Positions 29,670 through 37,685 of a DNA stretch of 64,000 nucleotides are shown here, piece after piece. This DNA is from Streptomyces sp. NBC_01803. Its GTDB lineage: Bacteria; Actinomycetota; Actinomycetes; Streptomycetales; Streptomycetaceae. The position numbers and the translations under genes are program-made. The notes beneath the pieces are model-generated. The model made no database searches and had not been told where the DNA came from. It saw only the letters and a program-made list of their open reading frames with translations. Location: NCBI RefSeq assembly GCF_035917415.1, contig NZ_CP109073.1, forward strand, positions 310,001 through 374,000, read 5' to 3'. The stretch's first letter is position 1, and each line of letters begins with the position of its first letter.

Positions 29670-30644
29670 TCAGCTGCCAGCGAGCTCTTCGATGGTGGCG
29701 TGACCCGCGTCGATCTGCTCCTGGGTCATCGGGACGAAGGTCGCGGCCTCGGCGATGTCGGTGGAGTTGTCCAGGTAGAACCGGAGGAACTCCACGACCT
29801 CGGGCTTCGCCAGCGCCTGGTCGCTGCCGTAGACGTACAGCGCGCGGCCGAGCGGGGCGTAGCTGCCGCTCTGCACGTTCTCCAGGGTCGCGTCGACACA
29901 GCCCTCACCGTTGTCGATCTGGAGCGACTTGACGGCGTCACCGGCCTGCTGGACGAAGGAGTAAGGCACGAAGGCCATGGCGGCCTCGTCGCCCTCCACA
30001 CCGGTGATGGCGGCCTGGTCGTCCTCGCCGATGTCGGTGTAGTCGGTGCGGATGCGGCCCTCTTCGCCGTTAATGGCCTCGGTGAAGTAGTCGAAGGTGC
30101 CGGAGTCGGTGCCCGGGCCGTACAGGGTGACCTCGCCGAGGTCACCGGCGTCAACGCCCTCGATGTCGCTCCAGTCGCTGACCGGCGAGTCCTGGTCCCA
30201 GATCTGCCGGGCCTGCTCGACCGTCAGGCACTCCACCGGGTTGTTCGGGTTGACGATGATCGACAGGGCGTCGTTGGCGACCTGGACGGCGTCGAAGCCG
30301 ATGCCGTTGCCCTCGCAGGCCGCGATCTCGTCTTCCTCGATCTCACGGGAGGCGTCGCTCAGGTCGGTCTCGCCGTTGCAGAACTTCTCGAAACCGCCGC
30401 CGGTGCCGGAGGTGCCCACGGAGATGCGGACGTCCGGGTTCTCCGCCATGAACAGCTGGGCGGCGGCCTCGGAGAGCGGCGCGACCGTGCTGGAACCGTC
30501 GATGGCTATGTCGCCCGACAGGTTCTCACCGTCGCCCCCGCTGCCCCCGTTGCCGCTCTCGTCACTGTCGTCGCTGCTACAAGCGGAAAGGGCCAGGGCG
30601 GACACCGCGACGATCACGGCGGTCTTGGCGCGCCAGTTGCGCAT
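29670..30644 (-). CDS. pstS: Phosphate-binding lipoprotein PstS (first gene of the pst operon)
   Basis: 324 aa from ATG 30644, with AAGGAG 8 bases upstream; the longer upstream frame has no such site. The lipoprotein signal ends at ALALSAC, followed by a Ser/Asp/Gly-rich linker. The phosphate pocket segments IDGSSTVAPLSEA, SVGTSGTGGGFEKFC and YGPGTDSGTFDYF are present. Export and lipid anchoring put it on the outer face of the membrane, where it feeds PstCA. Its upstream region carries one GTTCACC half-site and a leader hairpin, suggesting phosphate control. Confidence 0.95.
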   Translation of the reverse strand: MRNWRAKTAVIVAVSALALSACSSDDSDESGNGGSGGDGENLSGDIAIDGSSTVAPLSEAAAQLFMAENPDVRISVGTSGTGGGFEKFCNGETDLSDASREIEEDEIAACEGNGIGFDAVQVANDALSIIVNPNNPVECLTVEQARQIWDQDSPVSDWSDIEGVDAGDLGEVTLYGPGTDSGTFDYFTEAINGEEGRIRTDYTDIGEDDQAAITGVEGDEAAMAFVPYSFVQQAGDAVKSLQIDNGEGCVDATLENVQSGSYAPLGRALYVYGSDQALAKPEVVEFLRFYLDNSTDIAEAATFVPMTQEQIDAGHATIEELAGS

Positions 30645-30665
30645 GGCCTTTGCTCCTTGTTTCAA

Positions 30666-30686
30666 CCCCGGCCGCACCGGCCGGGG
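30666..30686 (-). other. Leader hairpin just upstream of the pstS ribosome site
   Basis: Perfect nine-base arms (CCCCGGCCG and CGGCCGGGG) with a three-base loop. It lies about 10 bases before the AAGGAG of pstS and could act in mRNA stability or attenuation. Confidence 0.6.
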
Positions 30687-30750
30687 TGTAGATGACTTGA
30701 AGGTGTCGGGGAGAACGTAGGAGGGGGCAGCGAAGCAGCGGGGGCCGGAA

Positions 30751-30757
30751 GGTGAAC
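30751..30757 (-). promoter_or_regulatory. Single PhoP-type half-site upstream of pstS
   Basis: GTTCACC on the minus strand about 107 bases before the pstS start. The neighbouring eleven-base unit is a weak match, so this is only a candidate PhoP contact. Confidence 0.35.
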
Positions 30758-30846
30758 AGCCAGATACGTTCCGCGAAACCGGCAGTTTCACAAAAAGAGT
30801 TGGAATCGTTAAGAAAGGGCTCTGGCCGCGGAGACCTCAGACAGCA

Positions 30847-30876
30847 CCGGGCCCGGCGACGTTCAGCCGGGCCCGG
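30847..30876 (-). terminator. Hairpin after the response regulator gene
   Basis: Perfect eleven-base arms (CCGGGCCCGGC at 30847-30857 and its complement at 30866-30876) with an eight-base loop, 12 bases past the stop at 30889. It separates the pstB2/regulator unit from the pst operon. Confidence 0.7.
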
Positions 30877-30888
30877 GAGGGGCTCTGA

Positions 30889-31623
30889 TCAGCCAAGGGG
30901 CGGTACCAGCCGGTAGCCGATACCTCTCACCGTCTGAATGATTTCCGGGTGGTGGGGATCATCGCCGAGGCGCTCCCGGAGGCGGCGGATGTGAACAGTG
31001 ATGGTATTGGAGGTGCGTTCTGTCTCTCCCCACAGTTCGGCACGGATCCGGTCCCGACGGATGACCTTCTCAGCGTTCACCATCAGCAGGTGCAACAACT
31101 GAAACTCACGCAAGGCGAGCCGGCCGACGAGCTTGCCGCGCAACCGCACCTCGTACGTCTGCGGATCCAGGGTCAGCTCCCCGCAGACCAGCAGCGGCTC
31201 ATAACCGCCCTGGCTCCGGTCGGTCAGGTTGAGCAACTGCGCCACCTCGCGCGAACGGTAGGGCCGGGCCACGCAGGCACTGGCCCCCGCGGCAAGCGCC
31301 GGCCCCACCTGCGCGGCGTCGTTCGGCCCGACCCCCAGGACCACCGGGACGTTCAACCGGGAGCGCACCGCGCGCAGCACCGTCGCGGCGTCGACCACGG
31401 GCAGGTCCGCGGCGAGCAACATCACGTCGGGCCGGTTGAGGCCCACTTCGAGCAGGGTCGCCACACCGTCGGGGCAGTGGACCACGGACACCCGGTACCG
31501 GGCGAGCTGGGCGCTCAGCCCCTGCCTGACGCGTTGGTCGGGGTCAGCCAGCAACACCACCGGATGGGCGCCGAGAGAGAACGCACCCGGAGCCGGAGCG
31601 GGGGAATCGGTTACGGGAAGCAT
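30889..31623 (-). CDS. OmpR/PhoB-type response regulator with a degenerate receiver
   Basis: 244 aa from ATG 31623, 16 bases after the pstB2 stop. The C-terminal winged helix is intact (LREFQLLHLLMVNAEKVIRR, TITVHIRRLRERLGDD, IIQTVRGIGYRLVPP). The receiver lacks the usual phosphorylation residues: the phosphoacceptor position is Ala71 (LLAADLP), the acidic pair is Ala26-Asp27, and the conserved Lys is Arg120 (ARPYR). Asp73 lies two residues away. Family knowledge says such atypical regulators work without classic phosphorylation. Its place beside phosphate genes suggests a role in phosphate control, but no histidine kinase is adjacent. Confidence 0.9.
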   Translation of the reverse strand: MLPVTDSPAPAPGAFSLGAHPVVLLADPDQRVRQGLSAQLARYRVSVVHCPDGVATLLEVGLNRPDVMLLAADLPVVDAATVLRAVRSRLNVPVVLGVGPNDAAQVGPALAAGASACVARPYRSREVAQLLNLTDRSQGGYEPLLVCGELTLDPQTYEVRLRGKLVGRLALREFQLLHLLMVNAEKVIRRDRIRAELWGETERTSNTITVHIRRLRERLGDDPHHPEIIQTVRGIGYRLVPPLG

Positions 31624-31639
31624 GCGGTCATCCACGTGA

Positions 31640-32494
31640 TCAGCCGAAGCGACCCGATATGTAATCCTCGGTCCGCTGGTCGGCGGGGCGGTTGAAGATC
31701 TTCTCGGTTCCGTCATACTCAACGAGGTGCCCGTACCGCTCCCCGGCCTCGTCGACCTCGGCCGTGAAGAACGCGGTGCGGTCGGAGACCCGGGCGGCCT
31801 GCTGCATGTTGTGGGTGACGATCACGATGGTGAACTCGTCCCTGAGCTGCGTCATCAGGTCCTCGATCTTGCCCGTGGCCACCGGGTCCAGGGCGGAGCA
31901 CGGCTCGTCCATCAGCACGACGTCGGGACGAACCGCGATAGCGCGGGCGATGCACAGTCGCTGCTGCTGACCGCCGGAGAGAGCCAGCCCGCTGCTCTTC
32001 AGCTTCCCCTTGACCTCGTCCCACAGGGCGGCGGACTTCAGCGCCTCCTCCACCCGGTCGTCCAGCTCCGACTTGCTCAGCTTCGCGCCCCCGGCCGCGT
32101 TCACCCGGGGCCCGTAGGCGATGTTGTCGTAGATCGACTTCGGGAACGGATTCGGCCTTTGGAACACCATCCCGATCCGGCGTCGCACCTCGATGGGGTC
32201 CACCTCGGGGCCGTAAAGATCATGGCCGCGATAGGAGACCTTGCCCGTGACCCGGGCACCCACGACGAGGTCGTTCGTACGGTTCAGGCACCGCAGAACC
32301 GTCGACTTGCCGCAGCCGGAGGGGCCGATCAGCGCGGTGACCTCCCGCTCGTGGATCGCCATCGACACGTCACGCACGGCGCGATGACTGCCGTAGGCCA
32401 CGTCCAGCCCGCCCAGGTCGAACACGACCGGGGCGTTCTGGGACGGCGTTCCGCCGCGCCGTGACGCAATGGATGTTGAAAGACCAGCTGCCAT
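31640..32494 (-). CDS. pstB2: Second phosphate ABC transporter ATP-binding protein
   Basis: 284 aa from ATG 32494; an in-frame extension to 32575 is possible but runs toward the PHO box. Walker [10 protein letters not shown], signature [17 protein letters not shown], Walker [14 protein letters not shown] and the terminal EDYISGRFG are intact. It closely resembles the PstB of the main operon but lacks the long N-terminal extension. No second permease pair is nearby, so it may serve the same PstCA or act in regulation. Forms an operon with the atypical response regulator. Confidence 0.93.
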   Translation of the reverse strand: MAAGLSTSIASRRGGTPSQNAPVVFDLGGLDVAYGSHRAVRDVSMAIHEREVTALIGPSGCGKSTVLRCLNRTNDLVVGARVTGKVSYRGHDLYGPEVDPIEVRRRIGMVFQRPNPFPKSIYDNIAYGPRVNAAGGAKLSKSELDDRVEEALKSAALWDEVKGKLKSSGLALSGGQQQRLCIARAIAVRPDVVLMDEPCSALDPVATGKIEDLMTQLRDEFTIVIVTHNMQQAARVSDRTAFFTAEVDEAGERYGHLVEYDGTEKIFNRPADQRTEDYISGRFG

Positions 32495-32578
32495 GGTCCG
32501 GCTCCCGGAAGCGTGGGGTGTCGGTGTCCGATGAGGACGTTCACCATGTAACGAGCCACGGGTAGCCACTTTCACATA

Positions 32579-32600
32579 ATCTGGTGAACCGTGGATGAAC
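32579..32600 (-). promoter_or_regulatory. PHO box (PhoP binding site) upstream of pstB2
   Basis: Two adjacent eleven-base direct repeat units on the minus strand, GTTCATCCACG then GTTCACCAGAT, matching the Streptomyces PhoP unit (GTTCACC plus four variable bases). It lies 85-106 bases before the pstB2 start. Confidence 0.75.
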
Positions 32601-32651
32601 AGCGACGTTCTCCACCGTGCGATCCACCGAGAGGCACCCTTGACAGCCTCA

Positions 32652-32713
32652 GACCGCCGACCGCCGACCGCCGACCGCCGACCGCCGACCGCCGACCGCC
32701 GACCGCCGACCGC
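32652..32713. repeat. Heptamer tandem repeat (GACCGCC)
   Basis: Eight full copies and one partial copy of GACCGCC, head to tail. A seven-base unit cannot keep reading frame as it expands, and no supported gene crosses it. Confidence 0.9.
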
Positions 32714-33001
32714 GAACGATACTCGCCTGGACGGTCACCGACGCCGTCGCGGGGCGTGAGCGAGGACCGCGAGGGCGTGCAGGACTCCGGGTACGGCATG
32801 ACGGGGGCCGCGCGGCAGCGCACACCACCCAGGAGGACAGGCTCGGCGCATTGACCACGAGCGTTGTTGGCAGTCCGCTGCCCGCGACCGCCGCACGGAC
32901 ACAGGATGAGTCGTGGCAGCGACACGGCGGTTACCCGGTCGCGATGGTGAGCTTGCCGCCTCTGCATGGACAGGTGCGTTCGAGCTCCGCGCATGCCTTG
33001 A
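32714..33001. other. Intergenic stretch with no supported gene
   Basis: About 290 bases between the heptamer repeat and the IS630-like relic. Nothing coding could be supported. Confidence 0.4.
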
Positions 33002-33214
33002 TCACTCCGCGAACGGCGCAGTGAGCGATCGGCAGCCGCGACGCGCCCCGGTAGGGGACTTCGTCGACCAGCGGGTGCAGGGCTGGCCGAGCGTGACCGG
33101 TCGGGTGGTGGCCGTCTGGACGACGAAGTCCTCGTCGTCAGGACTGAGCAGGCGGGCACGGGCCTCCCGCCCACTGAACAGCGGCATCGAGGCGCACCGC
33201 TTGGCCGGGTTCAT
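33002..33214 (-). mobile_element. IS630-family transposase relic
   Basis: The minus-strand frame reads LLSPDDEDFVVQTATTRPVT then LGQPCTRWS. This closely follows the segment of IS630-type transposases that precedes the second helix-turn-helix (usually ending GRPFTHWS). Only this fragment survives, and no terminal repeats were found. Confidence 0.5.
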
Positions 33215-33356
33215 GACGATCCACCCCCGTGCGATCGCGTTCGGGGGGTGTGGTGAGGAGCTGTCGGGCGGCGGCGGCGTAGCGGATGGCGGCGCGTTCG
33301 CTGGTGCCGTAGACGGTGGCGAGCGCGCGATGGTCCCCGTTGCCCTTCGTCACCAC
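33215..33356 (-). pseudogene. Unidentified gene fragment
   Basis: A minus-strand frame contains ALATVYGTSERAAIRYAAAA then RQLL. It resembles a helix-turn-helix or the C-terminal end of actinomycete recombinase-like proteins, but no full gene or start can be supported. It adjoins the IS630-like relic. Confidence 0.25.
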
Positions 33357-33411
33357 CGATGACGGAAGGGAGCCGTTCGATTTACCGTTCCGGCTGCTGC
33401 TGGCCGTGGTG

Positions 33412-34644
33412 TCAGTGTGCTGGGAGGGCCTGGGAGGCGGCTTGTTCCCACAGGGCGGGGACGCGGTGGAGTCCGGGGAGCGCTTGGTCGGTGACGAAGT
33501 AGACGCTGGTGGTGCCGTTGTAGGTGCACGCGGCGACTGAGACGGGGTGGTGGCGGGGAAGCCAGGTGAAGCCCTGGATGTGGACGACGGGAGTGCCGTG
33601 GAGGTGGAGGGGCTCGGGGAAGACGACGTGGGAGGTGTCGACGATGGCCCGGGAGGGGCTGGTGAGTCGGCTGGCGAGCGTGTGGAAGGCGCGTGCTGGA
33701 GTGTGGTCGGTGATCGTGCGCATGGCCGCGCGCTGGGCTCGGTCTTTGGGCCCGCGGGTGGCGGCGATGACGGCGTCGAGGCGGGCGTCCGGAGTCGGCA
33801 GGTCGACGGGCAGGGCGACAGGGGAGAAGGTGAAAGCGTTCCCCGGGCGGTGGCGTTCGCCGGGGCGGCTGAGGTCCACCATCATCACGGCTGGAACGGG
33901 CCGGTCGGTGATGCGTGGCCAATGTTCACGGCTCCAGGCGCGTAGCGCGCCGGCGAGGGCGGCGAGCAGGGCGTCGTTGGCGCTTCCGCCGCGTGCGGCC
34001 CCGGTGGCGCGCAGGGTTTCGGTGGGTACCTGTGCCCAGGCGCTTGCCCGGTTGCCGTGCAGGGGGTGTGCCGGGTCGTCCCAGCAGTCGTTGGTGTTGA
34101 GGGAGCTGAGCATTCCCTTGAGGGTGCGGGTGTAGGCGCGGAGGGTTGCCCGGGGCGCGCGGGCTGCCGGGATGGGCGGCGGTGCGGTGCCGAACAGGGT
34201 GTGAAGGGTGTTGATGACGCCGCCGCCGTCATGGGTGGTGTGGTGGGTCCGGTAGCAGAGGACGTACCGGTCCGGGGCGTAGCCGTGCAGCAGCCACAGG
34301 TCCCAGGGCGGCCCGTTGTCGGGTAGCGGGTGCGTCAGCAGGTCCTGGAGGGCCGTGTCCAGGGCCGCTTGGCCGGGCGGAACGCGGTGTTCGCGGATCC
34401 GGCGGTCGAGATCGGGGGCAGGGTCGTGGGTCCAGCGGGCTTTGAGGCCGGGCCCTGCCAGGTAGTGGGTGAGACGGGGCAGCCGGTGCAGGTGGTCGCT
34501 GACGTGGGCGCGCAGGGCGGCCAGGGGTGGGGCGGTGCCCTCCAGGTGCAGGTTGACGCCGATGTGCAGGAGCAGCGCCGGCTGGTTCTGGGCCATGGTG
34601 TGCATGGTCAGGTCCATGGGTGTCGGGCGTGCGGGGACGGCCAC
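33412..34644 (-). CDS. WS/DGAT-type acyltransferase of a terpenoid operon
   Basis: 410 aa from GTG 34644 with GAAGGAAG upstream. The catalytic HHxxxDG motif appears as HHTTHDGGG (about residue 140), and the C-terminal half (VSVAACTYNGTTSVYFVTDQ) matches the second domain of wax ester synthase/diacylglycerol acyltransferases. These enzymes move an acyl group from CoA to an alcohol. It is the last of three minus-strand genes spaced 55-57 bases apart, after a class I terpene synthase and a class II cyclase-like protein. Inference: it may acylate a terpene alcohol. A stand-alone role in storage lipid synthesis cannot be ruled out. Confidence 0.82.
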   Translation of the reverse strand: MAVPARPTPMDLTMHTMAQNQPALLLHIGVNLHLEGTAPPLAALRAHVSDHLHRLPRLTHYLAGPGLKARWTHDPAPDLDRRIREHRVPPGQAALDTALQDLLTHPLPDNGPPWDLWLLHGYAPDRYVLCYRTHHTTHDGGGVINTLHTLFGTAPPPIPAARAPRATLRAYTRTLKGMLSSLNTNDCWDDPAHPLHGNRASAWAQVPTETLRATGAARGGSANDALLAALAGALRAWSREHWPRITDRPVPAVMMVDLSRPGERHRPGNAFTFSPVALPVDLPTPDARLDAVIAATRGPKDRAQRAAMRTITDHTPARAFHTLASRLTSPSRAIVDTSHVVFPEPLHLHGTPVVHIQGFTWLPRHHPVSVAACTYNGTTSVYFVTDQALPGLHRVPALWEQAASQALPAH

Positions 34645-34701
34645 GGTGGCTTCCTTCGGGGTGGGCCGAGCGGACGGCGGTGTGGTGGCCGATGACCGGG
34701 G

Positions 34702-36342
34702 TCACCGGCGAGCGGAGGGTTCCCTCTTGGGAGAGGGAGGCGCGGCCCGGGTCCGCTCCTGCGGTGCGGGGCACAGGCGGCGGGTGAGGTGGCCGAGGGC
34801 GAGGAGCGCGAAGATGTCGGCAAGTACGGGGACGGCGAAGCCGAAGGGGCGGGGCCCGATCGAGTCCGGGATGCTGGTGATCGCCCCGTCGGCGCGCTGC
34901 TGGCTGAGCAGATAGGCAACGCCCCGCGCGACGGCCGGAGTTGGCGCACTCTGCGTGCTGAGGGTGTTCAGGGCGTAGGCGGTGCTCAGGGCGTCACTGG
35001 CATCTCCGTCCTGCTGACCCCAGCCGCCGTCCGGGTTCTGGGAGGTCCGCACCAGCGTGACGGCCCGCTGGATGACGCGCTGTGCGGGGCTTCCGGTGGT
35101 CGTCACGCCGGGGTGGCGGCCGGCGGCGAGGGCCGCTCGGAAGACGGTGTGCAGCCGGCTGCTGCTCCAGTCCGGCGGGAAAGAACCGTCCGGGCGCTGC
35201 TGGGAGGCAAGGTAGGCGAGTGCCGTGTCCACCATGGCCTGGTGTGCCGGCCCTTGAGTGCTGAGGGCGTTGACGGCGGCGGCGGTCATGCCGGCTTCCG
35301 ATGGTGCCCCGGCCAGGTAGGTGGGAAATCCGCCGTCTTCCCCGCGCAGGTGGCGCAGGACGTCCAGGGCGTGCCTGGCCGGTGTGCGGTAGGTGTCGTG
35401 GCCTGCCAGGTGGAGGACCTCGATGGCGACCGAGGTGCAGTCCACGTCGGCGAGTCGGGCGCCATCGGTGTAGGACCAACCGCCGCCGGGATGCTGAAGG
35501 CGCACCAGGCGCCGGGCGATGGCGCCCACGACGGGTGCGGGGGCTGCGGCGGCGTGCAGGGCGATCCCGGCCGTGGCGGTGACCCAGGTGTCCTCGTCAC
35601 GGATGAACGGCATCCCGCCATCGTCGCGCTGGTGCTCCAGCGCGGTGCGTATCCCCTGGGAGACCAGGCGGTGCTGGTGCGGCAGCGGGGCCAGTGCGTG
35701 CAGGGTGGACAGATGGATGAGAAGGTTGCCCTCCCACACCTTCCCGGCCCGCTGGGTCGAACGCAGGAGTTCCAGGTCACGCTCCTCGATGCGGTGTGGG
35801 TTGCCGCTTGCGAGGGCGAGGATGACTTTGACCGCGGTGACCTGGACGCACGCCCAGATGTGCAGGCCGTTCAGGGAGAACGCTTCCGGGGCGGGGAGCC
35901 GTGCGGTGGGGGTGGCGCCGAGCAGCACGAGGACCGCGTGCAGCAGGGCGCGCTTGCGGGGGCCGGTGAAGTCCGGTGCTTGAGCGACGAGTTCCTCCAC
36001 GTCCAGCTCGTCCCTCGCTGCCCGGCCGTCCAGGGCGGCCCGTGCGAGCAGCCGGTCGAGCGGCTTGGGCGCGTCGCGGTGCGTGGACAGGTAGGCGGCC
36101 AACCGGCTCCGGGCGGCGGGTTCCAGGCCGGTGCGGTCCAGGAGAACCAGCATCAGGGCGGTCTCCAGGACGCGGCTGCCGCACGGGCCGCGCACCCCAC
36201 CGTCGGGCCCGACCCGGGCCACAAGACGGTCGCGCAGCCGACCGGTGGCAGGAATCAGACCGGAGGGCAATGCGGTGGGGGGCCAGCACGGCAGGCCGCT
36301 GGGGGCCGGAGGGATTCTCATGGGGTCCGTCCTGGGCGTCAT
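34702..36342 (-). CDS. Class II terpene cyclase-like / prenyltransferase-squalene oxidase repeat protein
   Basis: 546 aa from ATG 36342; ATG 36321 is an alternative. The length fits bacterial class II diterpene cyclases. QW-type repeats recur through the sequence (QHPGGGWSYTDG, GEDGGFPTYLAG, QRPDGSFPPDW, QNPDGGWGQQDGD). The catalytic region reads ADVDCTSVAIEVL, a DxDC form of the DxDD motif that keeps the central Asp. Such enzymes start cyclisation by protonating a double bond or epoxide. It sits between a class I synthase and an acyltransferase, an arrangement known for labdane-related diterpenoids. No prenyl diphosphate synthase lies in the window. Substrate is not known. Confidence 0.8.
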   Translation of the reverse strand: MTPRTDPMRIPPAPSGLPCWPPTALPSGLIPATGRLRDRLVARVGPDGGVRGPCGSRVLETALMLVLLDRTGLEPAARSRLAAYLSTHRDAPKPLDRLLARAALDGRAARDELDVEELVAQAPDFTGPRKRALLHAVLVLLGATPTARLPAPEAFSLNGLHIWACVQVTAVKVILALASGNPHRIEERDLELLRSTQRAGKVWEGNLLIHLSTLHALAPLPHQHRLVSQGIRTALEHQRDDGGMPFIRDEDTWVTATAGIALHAAAAPAPVVGAIARRLVRLQHPGGGWSYTDGARLADVDCTSVAIEVLHLAGHDTYRTPARHALDVLRHLRGEDGGFPTYLAGAPSEAGMTAAAVNALSTQGPAHQAMVDTALAYLASQQRPDGSFPPDWSSSRLHTVFRAALAAGRHPGVTTTGSPAQRVIQRAVTLVRTSQNPDGGWGQQDGDASDALSTAYALNTLSTQSAPTPAVARGVAYLLSQQRADGAITSIPDSIGPRPFGFAVPVLADIFALLALGHLTRRLCPAPQERTRAAPPSPKREPSARR

Positions 36343-36397
36343 CGCTTCGCCGGTCCGGTGACAGGGACCCGGCCGGCAAGCTGGCGGATCTGCCGGC

Positions 36398-37336
36398 CTA
36401 ATCGGATGTATGCGCCGGGGTGTCGGGAGCGAAACGGCCGGTACTGGCGAGCCAGCGCAGCGTCGCGGCCATGAACGTCTCCACCAGATCCACGTAGCGG
36501 CGCACCTCTTCTTCCCGCTCCCGCGGCAGGCCAAAACCCGCCCGCAAAGCCTCCGCGGTGGTGGCGACACCGGAGCGGCGTTCCCTGATCATGGCGGCCA
36601 CGCGCTCGCGGGCCTGTGCCGTGGAGCAGGCGTGCTCCCGGGCCACGACCGCCACCAGGTTGTCCTGGCCCACCGCCGCGTCGTCCGCCTGCGAGGCCAC
36701 GTCGTTCACCCAGCCGGCGATGTCGGCCACCGCCCACCGCAGGTCCCGTACCTGCGCGTGCACTTGCGGCGCCGCCACCCAAGGAGCGTGACCGGTGTGT
36801 TCCAGCACATCCAGCATGGGCAGCAGGGTGATCGTGCGACGCCGCAAGTGAATGTACTCCGTCAATGCCAACCGGGCCCCGGCACGGCGCAGGGCCACCT
36901 CCTCCTCGGACGCGTCCAGGAAGTCGGTGTAATCCGCGGCGAAACGCTCTCCCCACTCGGCAGACATGCCCGCGGCTGTACGTTCCCAGAGCCCTGCCAG
37001 CACCACCGCATGCGGAGCCGTCGCCATGCGGTCCCGGCCGCCGGGGGCGAGCACCTGGCGTAACGGCGCGGTGAACCGTTCCAGCTCACCCGAGGCAGAC
37101 CCCAGCCCACTCCGGTCGATGTGATCGTCCACCCAGCAGATGAACGCTGCCCACTGAGCCGTCAGCGCAACGTCCGCCGCGCGGCCCTGCGGCACAGCGC
37201 CACTGGCCAGCACCTCCAGCCGCATCGCCGCCAGACGCCGCGCCTCACGGGCATCCGTCACCAAGCCCGCCCCCCGCGCCCACGCCGTCAGCGCCTCGGA
37301 TTGCGGGACCGTACCCACTGATGAAGAGCCAGCCAT
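36398..37336 (-). CDS. Class I terpene synthase
   Basis: 312 aa from ATG 37336, typical for bacterial class I enzymes. The Asp-rich metal motif is DDHID in ICWVDDHIDRS (about residue 70). The NSE-type motif is NDVASQADD, with Asp in place of the usual last Glu. The C-terminal RY pair is Arg-Phe here (TGRFAP). These sites bind Mg2+ and diphosphate, and the enzyme ionises a prenyl diphosphate. It is the first gene of the three-gene operon and probably acts after, or instead of, the class II partner. The two motif deviations are mild and the enzyme is probably active. Confidence 0.85.
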   Translation of the reverse strand: MAGSSSVGTVPQSEALTAWARGAGLVTDAREARRLAAMRLEVLASGAVPQGRAADVALTAQWAAFICWVDDHIDRSGLGSASGELERFTAPLRQVLAPGGRDRMATAPHAVVLAGLWERTAAGMSAEWGERFAADYTDFLDASEEEVALRRAGARLALTEYIHLRRRTITLLPMLDVLEHTGHAPWVAAPQVHAQVRDLRWAVADIAGWVNDVASQADDAAVGQDNLVAVVAREHACSTAQARERVAAMIRERRSGVATTAEALRAGFGLPREREEEVRRYVDLVETFMAATLRWLASTGRFAPDTPAHTSD

Positions 37337-37383
37337 GCCAACGATCCTGTCAGAGCACCGCTGGCATCCCCGCCTGGCGGTGG

Positions 37384-37685
37384 GCCGAGCCCTTCGACAC
37401 CGTCTGGATCGACCTCAGCGAGGGCGTGGGCGCCCCGGTCGGGGCCGTGCTCGCGGGTCGGAGGAGCTGATCGATCGGGGCCGGCGGCACAAGCAACGGT
37501 TCGGGGGGCGCGACGCGCCAGGCGGGGATCATCGCGGCCCCGGATACCTACGCGCTCCGGCACCATGTCCAGCGCCTCGCCGACGACCACGGGCGGGCAC
37601 GCCGACTCACCGAGGGGCTGACCGACCTACTCGGCGCGGAGGCAGCCACGGCGCCGGAGACCAACATCGTCGTGGTCGACCTCGA
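37384..37685 (+). pseudogene. Threonine aldolase / beta-eliminating lyase relic
   Basis: Consecutive frames read AEPFDTVWIDLSEGVGAPVG, then [18 protein letters not shown], then [20 protein letters not shown] and [16 protein letters not shown], ending [12 protein letters not shown]. This matches the C-terminal half of PLP-dependent low-specificity threonine aldolases. At least two frameshifts and the loss of the N-terminal half, with the PLP lysine region, make it inactive. It lies between the terpenoid operon and the phosphotransferase gene. Confidence 0.75.

Noticed and set aside
32652..32713. Tandem repeat considered as a CRISPR array
   Set aside because: Units are seven bases with no spacers, and no cas genes are present.
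34789..36474. Plus-strand frame opposite the class II cyclase gene
   Set aside because: No recognisable domain; the minus strand carries QW repeats and the DVDCTS motif.
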